In this document: positions 15,101-25,690 of the stretch, piece by piece | Position numbering within the stretch: the stretch's first letter is position 1 | Layout: each line of letters starts with the position of its first letter | Assembly: GCA_023055505.1 (NCBI GenBank) | Contig: JALIRH010000019.1 | Coordinates: 1,240,001-1,304,000, forward strand | DNA: 64,000 nt | Source: Callipepla californica brunnescens | Taxonomy: Eukaryota > Chordata > Aves > Galliformes > Odontophoridae | Direction: 5' to 3' | Program-made: the position numbers and the translations under genes | The notes under the pieces: model-generated | What the model was told of the DNA's origin: nothing | The model's database searches: none | Seen by the model: the letters and a program-made list of their open reading frames with translations, nothing else

Positions 15101-16943
15101 AGATTTGCTGTTGACTTGACTCATTCTAATGGCTGGCATTTGTATTTTACCAACGGAAAGCCATTTGAGAAGTATTTGGGATCTGCCATCTGGAGAGATA
15201 CTTCAGTGGTAGATGCGTTACTGTATCTTGTGAATTTTTTGAGGGATTTGCTCTGAGCTGTGAGCATGTAACTAATGGCGTGGGAAAATCTTTGCAATCT
15301 GTGGTAGTTTTTTTAATAATTCTAAGGCTTTTTGTAATCTTGCTGTAATTTTAAATTGTTGCAGGGAAACTCTACCTATGGTTCTCACTTTCCAGTGTAG
15401 TAGTTGCTGAGATCACACTAACTACTAATTACACTCATGCTCCGTGAAGCAGTATTTGAAACTACAGATTACTTTCAGAGCAACTTTTGTTTTCTTTTAT
15501 TAACCAATAGTCTCTCATCATGTTCAGTAAGAAAGCTCGTCAAGAAAGATGATACCTCAGTCCCATCTATTGCAGTGTTAAAACACTAAAAAGCCACTAA
15601 GGTCTTGTGGCAGAAATTTTCAGGACTTTTTAAGATGTTTTTGTTTTATAACTGTGATTTCTTTACTTCACTCTAAAACAGACCAAAGCAGATGTTGACA
15701 GTGACTCCTTACCAGCAGCAATCCGAAACTCAGAGGAACGTCTCTCCAAGGGTGACATATACCTGCTGGAGAACGGGCTGAACATCTTTGTGTGGGTGGG
15801 AGTGAACGTGCAGCAAGGCCTGATCCAGAACCTCTTTGGAGTGTCGTCCTTCAGTCAGATTAGCAACAGCATGGTGAGCTGGATGGCAGTGTGGGAGATG
15901 CTGTCTGTGATAGCCACCCATAGCTGGAAACACTGGGAAAGCAAGCTGAGAAAGTAGTTTGAACTTGTTTGTGTTAGTAACAACGAGAGGCATGGGTATG
16001 TGAAACTGCTGGAGGCATCCAGTCTGAGTGTGTAGACCACTTTCTGCCTAGCTTAATTTGGCAAACCACCTTGCCATTGGCAATAAGGAAAGCGGCTGAT
16101 ACATAAATGGAACTAATAATTGATCTTCAGTTTTGATACCGTGTGCTATTTTCCTTGTAATAGCTGAAGTAAGTCAAAGGAATTCTGACAGTAAATGTTT
16201 GTAGCATTACATAATATGCCAAAGCTGCTGTTTGTTGTTGTTGTTGTTTTGGTTTTTTTTATGCTGCTATACTGCTTTGCCTGACTAATGGGAATTGGGT
16301 GTCTTTCGTTCCAGAGTACCCTGCCTGTCTTGGAAAACCCATTTTCAAAGAAAGTACGGTCTATTATTGACATGCTTCACCTGCAGAGATCACGATACAT
16401 GAAGGTAAAACGTTGATCCTTACTCATAGCTCCTAGTCACCTCTTCTACCCCAGCAGAGCAGGTGATGCTAATCCTGTTCATGTAAAATCTGATGTTGAA
16501 CATTGTCTTACAGCTGTGATTCAAACCTATGTTTTTTTCAATGATCTGATACTAGTTTTGGAGTTCGTGGTTGCCACAGTTCTGAAGTGTATGTTTTTCA
16601 AACTTAAACTTCTGCACAAACCACATTTGTGGAGTTTTCTTTCTAAATATTACTGAGGCTTAACCCGGCACAGGTATGAAAGTGAAAGCACATAAGCTTT
16701 ATCTGCATTGTTTCCTGTTGTCTTGGTTGGATTTTGAGCTACCTAGTTGTTTTCTTGTCCTCAGAGCACGAATTCTGCTAACTGTCATGTTTTTATTTGT
16801 AGTTAATAATCGTGAAGCAAGAAGACAAGCTGGAAATGCTCTTCAGACATTTTCTGGTGGAGGATAAGAGCCTAACTGGGGGGGCTTCGTATGTGGACTT
16901 CCTGTGTCACATGCACAAGGAGATTCGGCAGCTACTGAGCTAG
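1..16943 (+). CDS. SEC24C: SEC24C, COPII coat cargo adaptor (5' part outside window)
   Basis: Sec24 is the cargo-binding subunit of the COPII inner coat. It pairs with Sec23 and selects ER-export cargo at ER exit sites. Eighteen constitutive coding exons read in phase to the stop TAG at 16941-16943: 1-121, 2998-3109, 3869-3996, 6591-6729, 8082-8197, 9401-9525, 9685-9876, 10886-10979, 12134-12250, 12717-12887, 13004-13100, 13252-13397, 13869-14007, 14447-14565, 14891-15070, 15682-15873, 16315-16404 and 16803-16943. All have AG/GT borders and compatible phases. Together they give about 805 residues; human SEC24C is about 1094, so the missing N-terminal proline/glutamine-rich part lies upstream. 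The zinc finger, trunk, beta-sandwich, helical and gelsolin-like regions are all present. SEC24C rather than SEC24D is indicated by local sequence, for example GTEP-like [12 protein letters not shown] where SEC24D differs, and by FUT11 and CHCHD1 as neighbours. The C-terminus [14 protein letters not shown] matches SEC24C. Confidence 0.97.
1351..1422 (+). other. SEC24C: SEC24C candidate alternative exon (second ...DPDAIPSP exon)
   Basis: An open frame ends in [10 protein letters not shown] followed by a consensus donor GTAAGT at 1423. The ending copies that of the preceding exon ([10 protein letters not shown]), and the next exon continues with IQVIEDD. Three acceptors keep phase 0: AAG at 1348-1350 (72-nt exon), CAG ending at 1377 (45 nt) and CAG ending at 1380 (42 nt). 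The last two form a NAGNAG pair. Since both this exon and 1-121 are phase 0 at the 3' side, either could be used, or both in series. Which exon is used cannot be told from sequence; the start is the uncertain end. Confidence 0.6.
2998..3996 (+). other. SEC24C: SEC24C exons 2998-3109 and 3869-3996: entry to the folded core
   Basis: These two exons encode [12 protein letters not shown] through [18 protein letters not shown] and then [20 protein letters not shown] to LPPEE. This segment is nearly invariant in vertebrate SEC24C/D and packs beside the zinc finger. The junction is phase 1 (GGT glycine split G/GT). Confidence 0.95.
6591..6729 (+). other. SEC24C: SEC24C zinc-finger exon
   Basis: The exon encodes a C-x2-C ... 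C-x2-C zinc ribbon (RCNRC ... QCCFC) with the Sec24 hallmark [17 protein letters not shown] between the cysteine pairs. All four zinc-ligand cysteines are present. The acceptor follows a good pyrimidine tract (GCTTGCACAG) and the donor is GTAAGG. Confidence 0.95.
8082..12887 (+). other. SEC24C: SEC24C trunk (vWA-like) domain exons
   Basis: Seven exons (8082-8197, 9401-9525, 9685-9876, 10886-10979, 12134-12250, 12717-12887, and the end of the zinc-finger exon leading in) encode the Sec23/24 trunk. Recognisable pieces are [88 protein letters not shown] and [20 protein letters not shown]. This domain contacts Sec23 and forms much of the cargo-binding face. Confidence 0.94.
10015..10050 (+). other. 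Possible 36-nt cassette (poison) exon in a SEC24C intron
   Basis: A 36-nt stretch is bounded by a strong acceptor (CATGTTTCAG) and a strong donor (AAA|GTAAGG). Spliced after the phase-2 exon ending at 9876 it gives AGA TGA, an immediate stop, so inclusion would truncate SEC24C. This is splice-site pattern only, and short pseudo-exons of this quality occur by chance. Confidence 0.2.
13004..14007 (+). other. SEC24C: SEC24C beta-sandwich exons
   Basis: Exons 13004-13100, 13252-13397 and 13869-14007 encode [40 protein letters not shown] and [14 protein letters not shown], the Sec23/24 beta-sandwich, running into the start of the helical domain ([16 protein letters not shown]). All cargo-site framework residues appear intact, with no frameshift. 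Confidence 0.94.
14447..15070 (+). other. SEC24C: SEC24C helical-domain exons
   Basis: Exons 14447-14565 and 14891-15070 encode the all-helical domain: [55 protein letters not shown] and [17 protein letters not shown]. They end at [11 protein letters not shown], the first strand of the gelsolin-like domain. Open frame continues past the donor at 15071 to 15258, but this is intron read-through, not exon. Confidence 0.94.
15682..16943 (+). other. SEC24C: SEC24C gelsolin-like and C-terminal exons
   Basis: Exons 15682-15873, 16315-16404 and 16803-16943 encode [20 protein letters not shown], the gelsolin-like fold, then [30 protein letters not shown] and the C-terminus ending RQLLS, stop TAG. Length and end match the SEC24C family. 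Confidence 0.95.
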
Positions 16944-18769
16944 AGGAGGGAGTGGTGCTGGAGCTCAGCAGTGACATTTCGTTCTTCTCTAATGATCTGA
17001 TCGGAAGGTCCAGCGCCCTCAAAAAGGACAACGTAGAAATCTGTACAATTCCATAATTTTTAATACACGTGGCATAAGCAGAAATCCTTTCAACCTCTCC
17101 TGGTCCCATATGAGAGATGAATTTTTTTTTTCCTGGTGAGGGCTAAAAAAAAAAAAAAAAGGCCTTTGATCCCAGGTCTTTTACTTGTATCTAAATTGTT
17201 TCCTGTGCTTGGCAGGAGTTCACCCCCCACCCCGTGCTCGCTAATCCTGTTGTAATGAATGTAGGTTTTGTTTTTTTTTTTCCAGTTCACTGTCCATGAT
17301 TCAACATTGGGTGAAAAAGCGATAACTTCAAACTTTCTAGTAGTTGCTGTGTGTTTGTATGGGCACGTGTGCATGCTCTCAGTGTAAAGAGGATGCGCAG
17401 GATGGGAGGGCAGGAGGCAGGTCGGGAGCGGGAGCAGCCAGACATCTTTCTTCTTGCAGAGGAAAAGGTGGCATTGCAGATACAGATGTATCGTATTTGC
17501 CTGAACCAGGAATCTTTAAAAACAAACAAACAAAAAACCATAGAAAGCCAGTAGGCAGCAGGACAGATTTCCTTCTGCTGCCTTCCCTGTACTGTAAGTT
17601 GCTCTGCAGATCTGTGCTGGAGGAAGTAATGGTTCAGTGAGCAGCCATCAGCAGCTTCTGAACAGTGTATGGGTAGAGTCAGTGCTTCTTGTTGGTGTGA
17701 GCGGTGACTCCTTTCCTCCTCATTTCACAGCCCTGTGGTATCCTACCCAGTCCACGTTCTGTGGCCTCTCTTCTTCTGCAGTTTTACCTTGACTATCCAG
17801 ATGGCAGTGAGAACAAAATCCTCTTAATGCTGAGCACAAAATACTCGTGACAAGGTGATCCGGGGCTGTGTGGGAGCTGGATGATAAGGACGTGGCCACT
17901 TTCAGCCACACTCTTGTGATTCATAGCAGACAAGCAGGAGTATGAGTTCTGCTGACCCAAATTTGAGACAGGTTTGTACTCCGGATGATAAGGAAGGGGA
18001 TACAAAAGCTAAGGCTTAGACTGCCCTGTGTGTTTTAGGTATTGAAAGCACCCAATTTCAGTTACTGGGTTGAGTTTATCACCGAACGCGTATACCCTCT
18101 CTCCATTCTACCCGCTGATCAGCTTGCACAGAGCCTTCTTATAAGCCATTCATTTGTTAAACTGAAATACCTCAGACACGAGTCCATCCACGCTGGCCAC
18201 CCTGCCGCTCCGTTCTGCGGGGCTGCTTGAGAAGACTCCTGTGAAGAAGGAGCGAGTGTAAATCAAATTCAGAATTCTAAGGGCTTTGATTTCTCACTTG
18301 GGGAAGGAGGATTGTGTAGTGGTGCGAGCACTTAATGATTGTTCTTAAACTACCCTGGAGTTTGAGCACTACCGGTGGGAGGAAGAACTGGGTGGATTAG
18401 AGGAGCCATTGTCTGGGCTTGGTGATTCAGAGGAAAGTCCTTATTAGGGTCAGAAAAAATACCTGGCTGTAGTTGTAGTCCATATCCTGTAGCATGTATA
18501 TAAACCCATTTTTCTTACAGTGCTGCTGATTTGACTTCCCTCCCATCACTACACAGAAAGGGGAGTATGGAGAAGCTCTTTGACAGCGTAGGTGACAGAA
18601 CTTTCCTTGTTTTGTACGAGTGTGGCTGACTTTTTACTCCACGCATTGCCTCCAACCAGAAGAGCTAGAGGATTTTTAACCAGAAGGGGAAGAACTTCCC
18701 GGGAAGATAAGGCTCAGCAACCACAACTTTCCACGGATACTAATTTCTAGTGTTAATACTGAGGGGCAT

Positions 18770-18785
18770 GGGGGGGGGGGGGGGG
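18770..18785 (+). repeat. Poly-G run (16 G)
   Basis: An uninterrupted run of G sits just upstream of the SEC24C polyadenylation signal. It can form G-quadruplex-like structure in RNA and its length is prone to sequencing error. Confidence 0.9.
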
Positions 18786-18860
18786 TTGGAAATGAGATCA
18801 TAAATGAACCTTTCATTTTCTTCACTTGTTTTTTCCAATGCATCTTTTAATTTGTAAAGA

Positions 18861-18866
18861 AATAAA
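18861..18866 (+). terminator. SEC24C: Polyadenylation signal, probable SEC24C 3' end
   Basis: AATAAA lies in an AT-rich context, about 1.9 kb after the SEC24C stop and about 70 bases before the sequence turns GC-rich at the FUT11 promoter. Confidence 0.55.
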
Positions 18867-18934
18867 AATATATTAAGATGTATTTTATGTCATTGTTAGT
18901 AAATAAACGCTGCTTATTTTTCCAAACCCTGTAT

Positions 18935-20200
18935 GTTGCGGGAGGGAGGAGAGGGCCGAGGGCTCCTTCGCAACCTGCTTTTCTGCAGAGCGGTGCGCTC
19001 CTTTCCTTCCCTCTGAACGGCGCTGAGACATTCCACGGCAGCCAGCGGCCGCCAGGCGCTGTTTCGTCTCCGTGTCACTTCGCTTCGAGGAAGGGTTTTA
19101 ACTCGCAGTGAGCGGTCCGCCAATACGCTCTTCCCCGTGCTTCCACACCACGGGCTGTATCCGCAGGCTCGTGCGGGGCACAGCTCCCCGCGAGCTCCCT
19201 GAGGCCGCGGCGAGGCGGCAGAGGCCGGCCGCTCGGCTCCGCGTGAGGGCGCAGACGCGCGGCGCTCTCCCGCCCTTTTCCCCTCAGGGCCGCCGCCCGC
19301 GCCCCTCCTCCCGCCGCGCCTCCTGAGGGCGGCGTTGGCGCGGCCGTTTGGCGGCGTTGGCGCGGCTATGTGCGGCCGCGGGCCGGGCCGCGCGGCGCGG
19401 CGGAGGCCCGCGTGCCTGTGGGTGACGCTGGCGCTGGCGTGGGGCGCGGGGAGCCGGGCCGGCGCGGCCGCGGGGGACGGAGGCGGCGAGGCGCCGTGCG
19501 GGGCGGAGGGCTGGGCGCAGGCCGCCGTCCGGCCGGGCCCGGTCTTCGCGGCCGCCGCGTCGTACCGCGGGCCGGGCAACGACGACGCGCGGAGCAACAA
19601 GGCGCTGCCCATCCTGCTGTGGTGGAGCGGCAGCCTCTTCCCGCACTTCCCCGGCGACACGGAGCGCATCGACTGCCCGCGGGGCTCGTGCCTCGTCACG
19701 CGCAGCCGCCGGGCCGCGCGGCACCGCCGCACCAAAGCCATCATCTTCTACGGCACCGACTTCCGCGCCTACGAGGCGCCGCTGCCCCGCCTGCCCCACC
19801 AGACCTGGGCGCTCTTCCACGAGGAGTCCCCCATGAACAACTACCTCCTCTCGCACCCGCCCGGCATCCGCCTCTTCAACTACACGGCCACCTTCCGCCG
19901 CGAGTCGGACTACCCGCTGACGCTGCAGTGGCTGCCCGGGCCGGGCTACCTGCGGGGCCCGGCGCTGCCCCTGGCCGAGAAGGACGCGTGGCGGCGGCGG
20001 GGCTACGGCCCCGTGCTCTACATGCAGTCCCACTGCGACGTGCCCTCGGACAGGGACCGCTACGTGCGGGAGCTCATGAAGTACATCCAGGTGGGTGCCG
20101 TGTGCCGAGCTCGGCGTTCCGGGCGCGCCCCGTGTGCGCTGTGGCTGTGCCGCCGCCGCTTGGCTTTGCTGGGGCGCTGCCCGTGGAGAACGGCCTTGCA
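18935..20200 (+). promoter_or_regulatory. FUT11: CpG island: FUT11 promoter and first exon
   Basis: The sequence changes abruptly from AT-rich to very GC- and CpG-rich from about 18935 to 20200, covering the 5' flank and the whole first coding exon of FUT11. There is no obvious TATA box, as is usual for CpG-island promoters. Long open frames on the opposite strand here are by-products of high GC content. Confidence 0.85.
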
Positions 20201-23200
20201 AACGAATGACGCTGCTCCTTTGCAGTGGGGAAAGCTCATCGCTGGTTCAGTAACAAAGCAAAGACGAAATCTGTTTAGAAACCTGGCTCTGTGTCGCCAA
20301 AGCATGAAGCGTGCCCTGGATCAAGTACGCTGTTTTTAGACAGCATCCTTCCAGCTCCACGCAGCCCTCATTTTTTTCGGTCTAACACATGGAAAGTAGT
20401 TTTGCCAAACTGCTGAGATTGGAATCATTGTTTGGAAAAGGCCTGGTCCCGGTTCAGCAGAAACGTGACTTAAAGCAGCGTGGAGGAAGCTGAATGCCCT
20501 TTCTTACCTCTCAGTTTCTACTTTGTTCTCAAATACGTTTGGGTGGGTTATTTTTTCCAGTGTAATCTCTTCTTCGCGGGTCCTCCTTTCTTGTAAAGTA
20601 GCTTATGCCACTTCTGAAACTGAACGTTCAGTTTGTGACTAAAGCTGATGCAAGACAACTGGGGGAATCTCAGAGTAACGTAAACAAAAAGAAGCTGGAG
20701 TGAAGTGAGGCTCAAATGAGGTAGTTAGAGACTGGTTAAAGTTACGAGCTCTAGGCAGACTATGAGCTCCAGGCAAAAAAAATCACTTGGTAAAGATGGC
20801 TTGTTCTTTTAGGTTGACTCCTATGGGAAATGCCTGCATAACCGTGAGCTTCCCAGTGAGCGACTGAGAGACACCTCGACGGCCACCGCAGAAGATCCCG
20901 AATTCATGGCTTTTATCGCCAGGTACAAGTTCCATCTGGCCTTGGAGAATGCCATATGTAACGACTACATGACAGAGAAGCTGTGGCGTCCGATGCATTT
21001 GGGTGCTGTCCCAGTGTACCGAGGCTCCCCGGCTGTGCGGGACTGGATGCCAAACAACTTTTCCATCATTCTTATCGATGACTTTGACGGCCCCCAAGAG
21101 CTGGCAAAGTATCTGGATTTCCTTGATAAGAACGGAGATGAATACATGAAGTATCTGGAGTATAAAAACCCCGGTGGAATCCAAAACCAGTTCTTGCTAG
21201 ACAGCTTGGAGAGGCGGGAATGGGGTGTGAACGACATGACTTTGCCCAATTACCTGAATGGCTTCGAGTGTTTCATCTGTGACAGGGAGAACACCCGTGT
21301 CAAAGCCGAGCAGGAGCACAAAAAGTCTCGTGGGAAAACTCCAGCTCCTGCTCCTCACGTAGCTCACGTCCAGCACATGGGATGCCCTATGCCAACCCCT
21401 GGCTTTGGAAGCATTGAAGACCTCTCTGGGGAAGACAGGTAATTTATCAGTGCGATACTTTTTGAAGGAAAAAAAACTTCAAATGATGGTAGCTGCAATT
21501 TTTAAGAACATTTGATACTTAAACCATTTATGACTGCATCTCCAGTTATGCTTTATGTTATGAGTGAGTGCTGTGGCAGTTCTGCTAATACTGTGTAACG
21601 CTGAAGCTGGAAAAAAGTCTTGGCCAGTGTTCTGGTTAGTGGCTTGAGTGACCCATAATGCTGTGTTCTGATGCTCTGTGACTTGGGGCAATTCGTTTCC
21701 TTTTTGTCTTTGGTTTACTTGCTTGGAGGAGGAGTGCTATTCAGTGTGATGCACTCAGAATGGCCTAGGTTGGAGGGGATCTTGATGATTATCTAGTGCC
21801 AACCACCACCTCAGGCTGCTCACGGCCCCATCCAGCCTGGCCTTGAATGCCTCCAGAGATGGGATATCCACAGCTCTCTGGGCAGCCTGTGCCAGTGCCT
21901 CATCGCTGTCCGAGTAAAGAATTTCTTCCTAACATCTAAACTGAATTCCCCTCTTTTTCAGCCATTCCATCTTGTTCTGTCACTGTCAGAGCTTGTACAA
22001 AGTCGGTCCTCCTCCTGTTTGTAAGCTCCCCTGGAGTACAGGAGGGCTGCAGTGAGGTCTCCCCAGAGCTTTCTCTTCTCCAAGTTAAACAAGCCTAGCT
22101 TCCTCAACCTCCTCACAGGAGAAGTGCTCCAGTCCTCTGAGCGCCTTCACGGCCCTCTTCTGGATCCACTAAACATCGCCGCATCCCTCCTGTACTGAGG
22201 TCCACTTGCTAGCCTGTGTTTGGGAGAAGCTCTGTATCTCATTACAAATAATGACATGAAGAACAGAGTTACCACAGTGTTTAGCGTGGGCCTCATTTAC
22301 TCCTGTTGACTTTAAATCAGAAGCATGACTCACCCACTGTACTTTACAAGATGTTTTGTGGCTTTGGAACAAAATTTGGCCTGTGTTGAAGGACGCAGTC
22401 CCATCACAAAGGGATCCTGCAGCTTAAAATAGGTTCAGTGCTTTTTGTCCTTCCTCAGTGCAGGGATTGGTACTGTTGCTGGAATCCGCCACAGTTGCAG
22501 TCAGCCCTGGAGGTGCCCTGAAGTTTCTCAGACAGCAATAAGCACACCAACACCGAGGCAGACAGTTCTGTCAGGGAGAAAAAGATTCTGGTTTCGTTTT
22601 CATGGCGTGTTTAATCATTCTGAGCCATCAGACGCTCGTCATAAAAGTGAAAGCCTCAGCTGCAGCTTCCTTGCAGTGTGTTCAGTGGTTAGCTGGCTGT
22701 CACTGCAGATTGCAGAGCTCTGATGTTCGTCCCTCCATGGGATCAGTGAGTTCATGAAAGTACTGAAAAGTATTCCCTTACCACGAGCTCTGCACTATCC
22801 TAGCCTGCCTAAGTCGGTGTTCTCGTACGTTGTCTTGTACTTGAGCAGTAGATGGCAGTAGAGAAATAACTTTGAAGACGTAGGTGGGATGCCCGTGTGA
22901 CTTAGTGCACGTTAAAATAGTCCCAGCTACCTGTGCAGTGCTCGTGAGCATGGAGTTTGGTAGAGATGGCCCATAACCCAAGCCACAGCTGCATCCCGGG
23001 GAGGTTTCCATGTCTTTCTGAAACATGGCATGTTATTTTCCCACTGTTCATAGACAAGGTGTGTCTCCAAAATATTGTACCAGGGAAGCTTTTCCATTTT
23101 CTGCCTTCTGCTTTAAAAAGATACGTATATCCCCTCCTCCCCCCCCCCCCCCGGACTGGATTGTGGTTTCTCAGTTCTCTCACTGCTGTGAAGAGAAATG

Positions 23201-25165
23201 TTTTTGTTATTTCCACGATACGAAATAATTTTCCCGAGGTGGGGTCAGGATAAATGCAAAATATGTCACAGCCCCTTTCCAGTAACCTGAAGAGTTTTAA
23301 CTGTGGTAGTGTGTGTGTACATATATATAATTTTTCTTTTCTTTAACCTTTTCAAGAAAAGAAAAGCCAGTGTGCCTTCAGTAAAGGAAAATTTTGAAAC
23401 TGTCATAGTTTTACCAGCTTCTTTTTATGCTGGTGTCACAGTTTATTTAGGACAAGAGGATAACAGTATCAGATTTGCCACACGGACAGTGCAAGGTATT
23501 TCTTGCAATAGAAGCAAGTAATCAGCCAGGATTAAAGATAGTTCCTTAGCTCATGGTAGCAACATTCCAGGTCTGTGTAGGTTGGTACTTTCAGGGGAAT
23601 TCTGCAGTCGTGTTCCTCCTGGTGAGCCAGTTTTTGTCCAAGTCATACAATCAGAGTGCACCTCATTTCTTCAAAACCAGTAAAGAATGGTGGAATCGAA
23701 TAGGTAGAATTCAGGCACAGAGCACTCACTCTCTGTTGCCCGCTGCCTCCTGGCCTTGTGCCTGGTGCTTGGGCGAGGGCACTCACTAAGGGTGCCCTTC
23801 TCAGCGCTGTCAGAAATGTGCGAGTCACTTTGGCACTCCTTGAACAAAGGTGAATGAACTGATGGTGAAGCAGAGTGGTCTCACGGTGTGTCCGAGTGCT
23901 TCGTTTTACAGAGGAACCTGTAGCTAGACGTTTTAGTTTGCAAAATTAAGCCTTTGTTTGTGACCTTCACATTACATTGTAATCAGTGTGAACAAGGTAA
24001 CTTTGAGGTCTCTGCAGAAGTGTCCCACCAAAGATTATTGTGTTGACTGTGAATAACAAATTCTCGTGGCATATGAGTCTTATGCTGCTTCAGAATATAA
24101 GTACTTGTGATGTGTTCTGCATTTCATTTGCTCTTCCTGGAATAGTGGCTGAGCTCTGTTTCTGGGCAATGCAGTCATGCTTTAATGTATGGTGTCTAGA
24201 GTGAATGTGCAGACACTGCGCTTCTGTCTGTGAGGGAGAAGAGCTCAGGGGAGCAGATTAAAAAGAGCATCACATTTGATTTTTACAGAATCTGTGCTGA
24301 TTTGATAGGACCGGGTAGCAGCTGCAGCAGAGAAGAGACAGTCAGTCTGTCAGGAAGGAAGGATTGGTTACCAGCTGAACAAATTGTTGCCACACCTCAA
24401 TACAATGGAAATAAGGGATGTGGACTGCCTTAATGTGAATGGAAAGGGAATTGGTGTGTTGTCTGTGCAATAAAAAGGCTGAGAATGGCTGCTATGAAAA
24501 TGGTCTGGAGGAAAAGAGTAGAGCCAGTTGAGGGAAGTCAGCGTTGTTCTCTCTTGTCATACATTACCTGAATTTGTACTGACTAACAGCAATTCTGTAA
24601 CTGTTAAATGGTTTGTCTGAAAAGACTGATACCTTGCTCTCTGTAGCATGCATTCTGACCACGGAAGGCTGCTCTTAAAGTCACATGAAGACTGCAAGAT
24701 TTCATTTTAATAGGTTTTATTCTTAACCACTCACGATGTATTCTCTTCGGCTCGTGCTGGTCACATGCTGATATTTCTAAAATGTTCTGAAGCTAATAGT
24801 ACGTTTGTTTTCCACAGAGGATTTTCATGGCGAGTTATTCAGGTGGGTTGGAGCACAGTGGCACTGTAACAACATACATTGTCATGACCATCCCTGGAAC
24901 TGTTTTCCTCTTTGATGAAAGGGGAAAAAAATATTCATGCTGTTACAGCTGCAGACACGTGTATGGTTTTGTTTTTTTTTTAATGATGCCTGTTTGGTTT
25001 TTTTTCATTTGTTTCAGTTGGAAAGAGATGTGGCTCCAGGACTATTGGCAAAGCCTCGATCAGGGTGAGGCCCTCACTGCTATGATTCATCACAATGAGT
25101 CACATCAGGGAAGATTTTGGGATTATATGCATGAGATTTTTCTCAAGAGGACCAGGCAACACTGA
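19368..25165 (+). CDS. FUT11: FUT11 (POFUT4), GT10-family fucosyltransferase
   Basis: Three coding exons, 19368-20090, 20813-21438 and 25018-25165 (stop TGA 25163-25165), give 498 aa against 492 in human. The start is the first ATG in frame (19368, G at -3). Residues 10-30 form an N-terminal hydrophobic segment, a type II signal-anchor or signal peptide. The GT10 donor-site motif is at residues 278-299: [16 protein letters not shown], then MTEKLW. Other family landmarks are [53 protein letters not shown] and [12 protein letters not shown]-glycosylation sequons are seen at NYT, NFS and NES. FUT10 and FUT11 were long listed as alpha-1,3-fucosyltransferases; recent work assigns them protein O-fucosylation of EMI domains in the ER (POFUT3/POFUT4). 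The three-exon layout and the position between SEC24C and CHCHD1 match human 10q22. Confidence 0.96.
21756..22200 (-). mobile_element. CR1 LINE fragment (3' end), in FUT11 intron 2
   Basis: This is a typical avian CR1 3' end in antisense. On the + strand it starts with the reverse complement of the CR1 tail region (AGAATGGCCTAGGTTGGAGG), then GGCCCCATCCAGCCTGGCCT, TGGGCAGCCTGTGCCAGTGC and AATTTCTTCCTAACATCTAA. It has many mutations and no coding capacity. Subfamily not assigned. Confidence 0.9.
23139..23152 (+). repeat. Poly-C run (14 C)
   Basis: A C homopolymer in FUT11 intron 2, preceded by CCCCTCCTC. The length is unreliable in any single read. Confidence 0.9.
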
Positions 25166-25690
25166 TCCATCCCTGTAAGAGCTTGGTTTGAAAACTGCCT
25201 TGAAAATTGTGACTGAGAATTCAGTCACAGTTCTTTCCAAATGTTTGCCTTGAAATAGAAGAAACTCTCGCAGACTGTTTTTCTGGTGCATGAAGTGAGT
25301 GATTCTCTGTTGGATTTCAGCTGTGGAGATGTTAGCAACTACTTGCATCTGAATTTCAGCTCTGTGGTGTGAAGCTCCTCCTGTCATGTGGGTGTCAACA
25401 TGCAGAGCAAAAGAGGAATTTTGTATTTGGTATTGCTTCCCTGTGGCTTCCTTGATTTCAAAGGAACGTATTTCAGACTCTGCTCAAATGCCCTAAGTTA
25501 TTACAGGAACTTTTTTATATCCAAAATACTTGGTTTTTTTATATCACACCATTTACTCTTCTCATTAAGTTATACTTTTACCTGATGTTAACAAATAGCT
25601 TTTCCAGTGAATGAATTACAGAAGACTATTGTCTGTGGAGAGCAGTTGTGCCTTATGACATTGCAGCAATAAAGTCTCTTCTGTCCAAGT
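25166..25690 (+). other. FUT11: FUT11 3' UTR (inferred)
   Basis: About 500 bases from the stop to the first AATAAA at 25668-25673. It contains a hairpin at 25205-25232 (arms AATTGTGACTGA and TCAGTCACAGTT, loop GAAT, one G-T pair). No coding pattern. Confidence 0.6.
25668..25673 (+). terminator. FUT11: Polyadenylation signal, probable FUT11 3' end
   Basis: AATAAA, 503 bases after the FUT11 stop, followed by a T-rich stretch (GTCTCTTCTGTCC). Confidence 0.6.

Larger units (their letters stand above)
16944..18880 (+). other. SEC24C: SEC24C 3' UTR (inferred extent)
   Basis: From the SEC24C stop to the first canonical AATAAA (18861-18866) there is no coding pattern. The stretch is AT-rich with A and T homopolymers (17145-17160) and a run of 16 G at 18770-18785. 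The extent is inferred from the polyadenylation signal and the start of the FUT11 CpG island just downstream. Confidence 0.6.

Noticed and set aside
15071..15258. In-frame extension of the SEC24C exon ending at 15070
   Set aside because: A consensus donor GTGAGT is at 15071 and the next exon (15682) continues the family sequence exactly; the extension is intron read-through.
18914..20201. Long open frames on the minus strand across the FUT11 CpG island (276 and 305 codons)
   Set aside because: They overlap FUT11 exon 1, are Arg/Pro/Ala-rich as expected from GC-rich antisense reading, and match no family.
20091..20339. In-frame extension of FUT11 exon 1
   Set aside because: The donor GTGGGT at 20091 joins in phase to 20813, which continues the conserved VDSYGKCL sequence.
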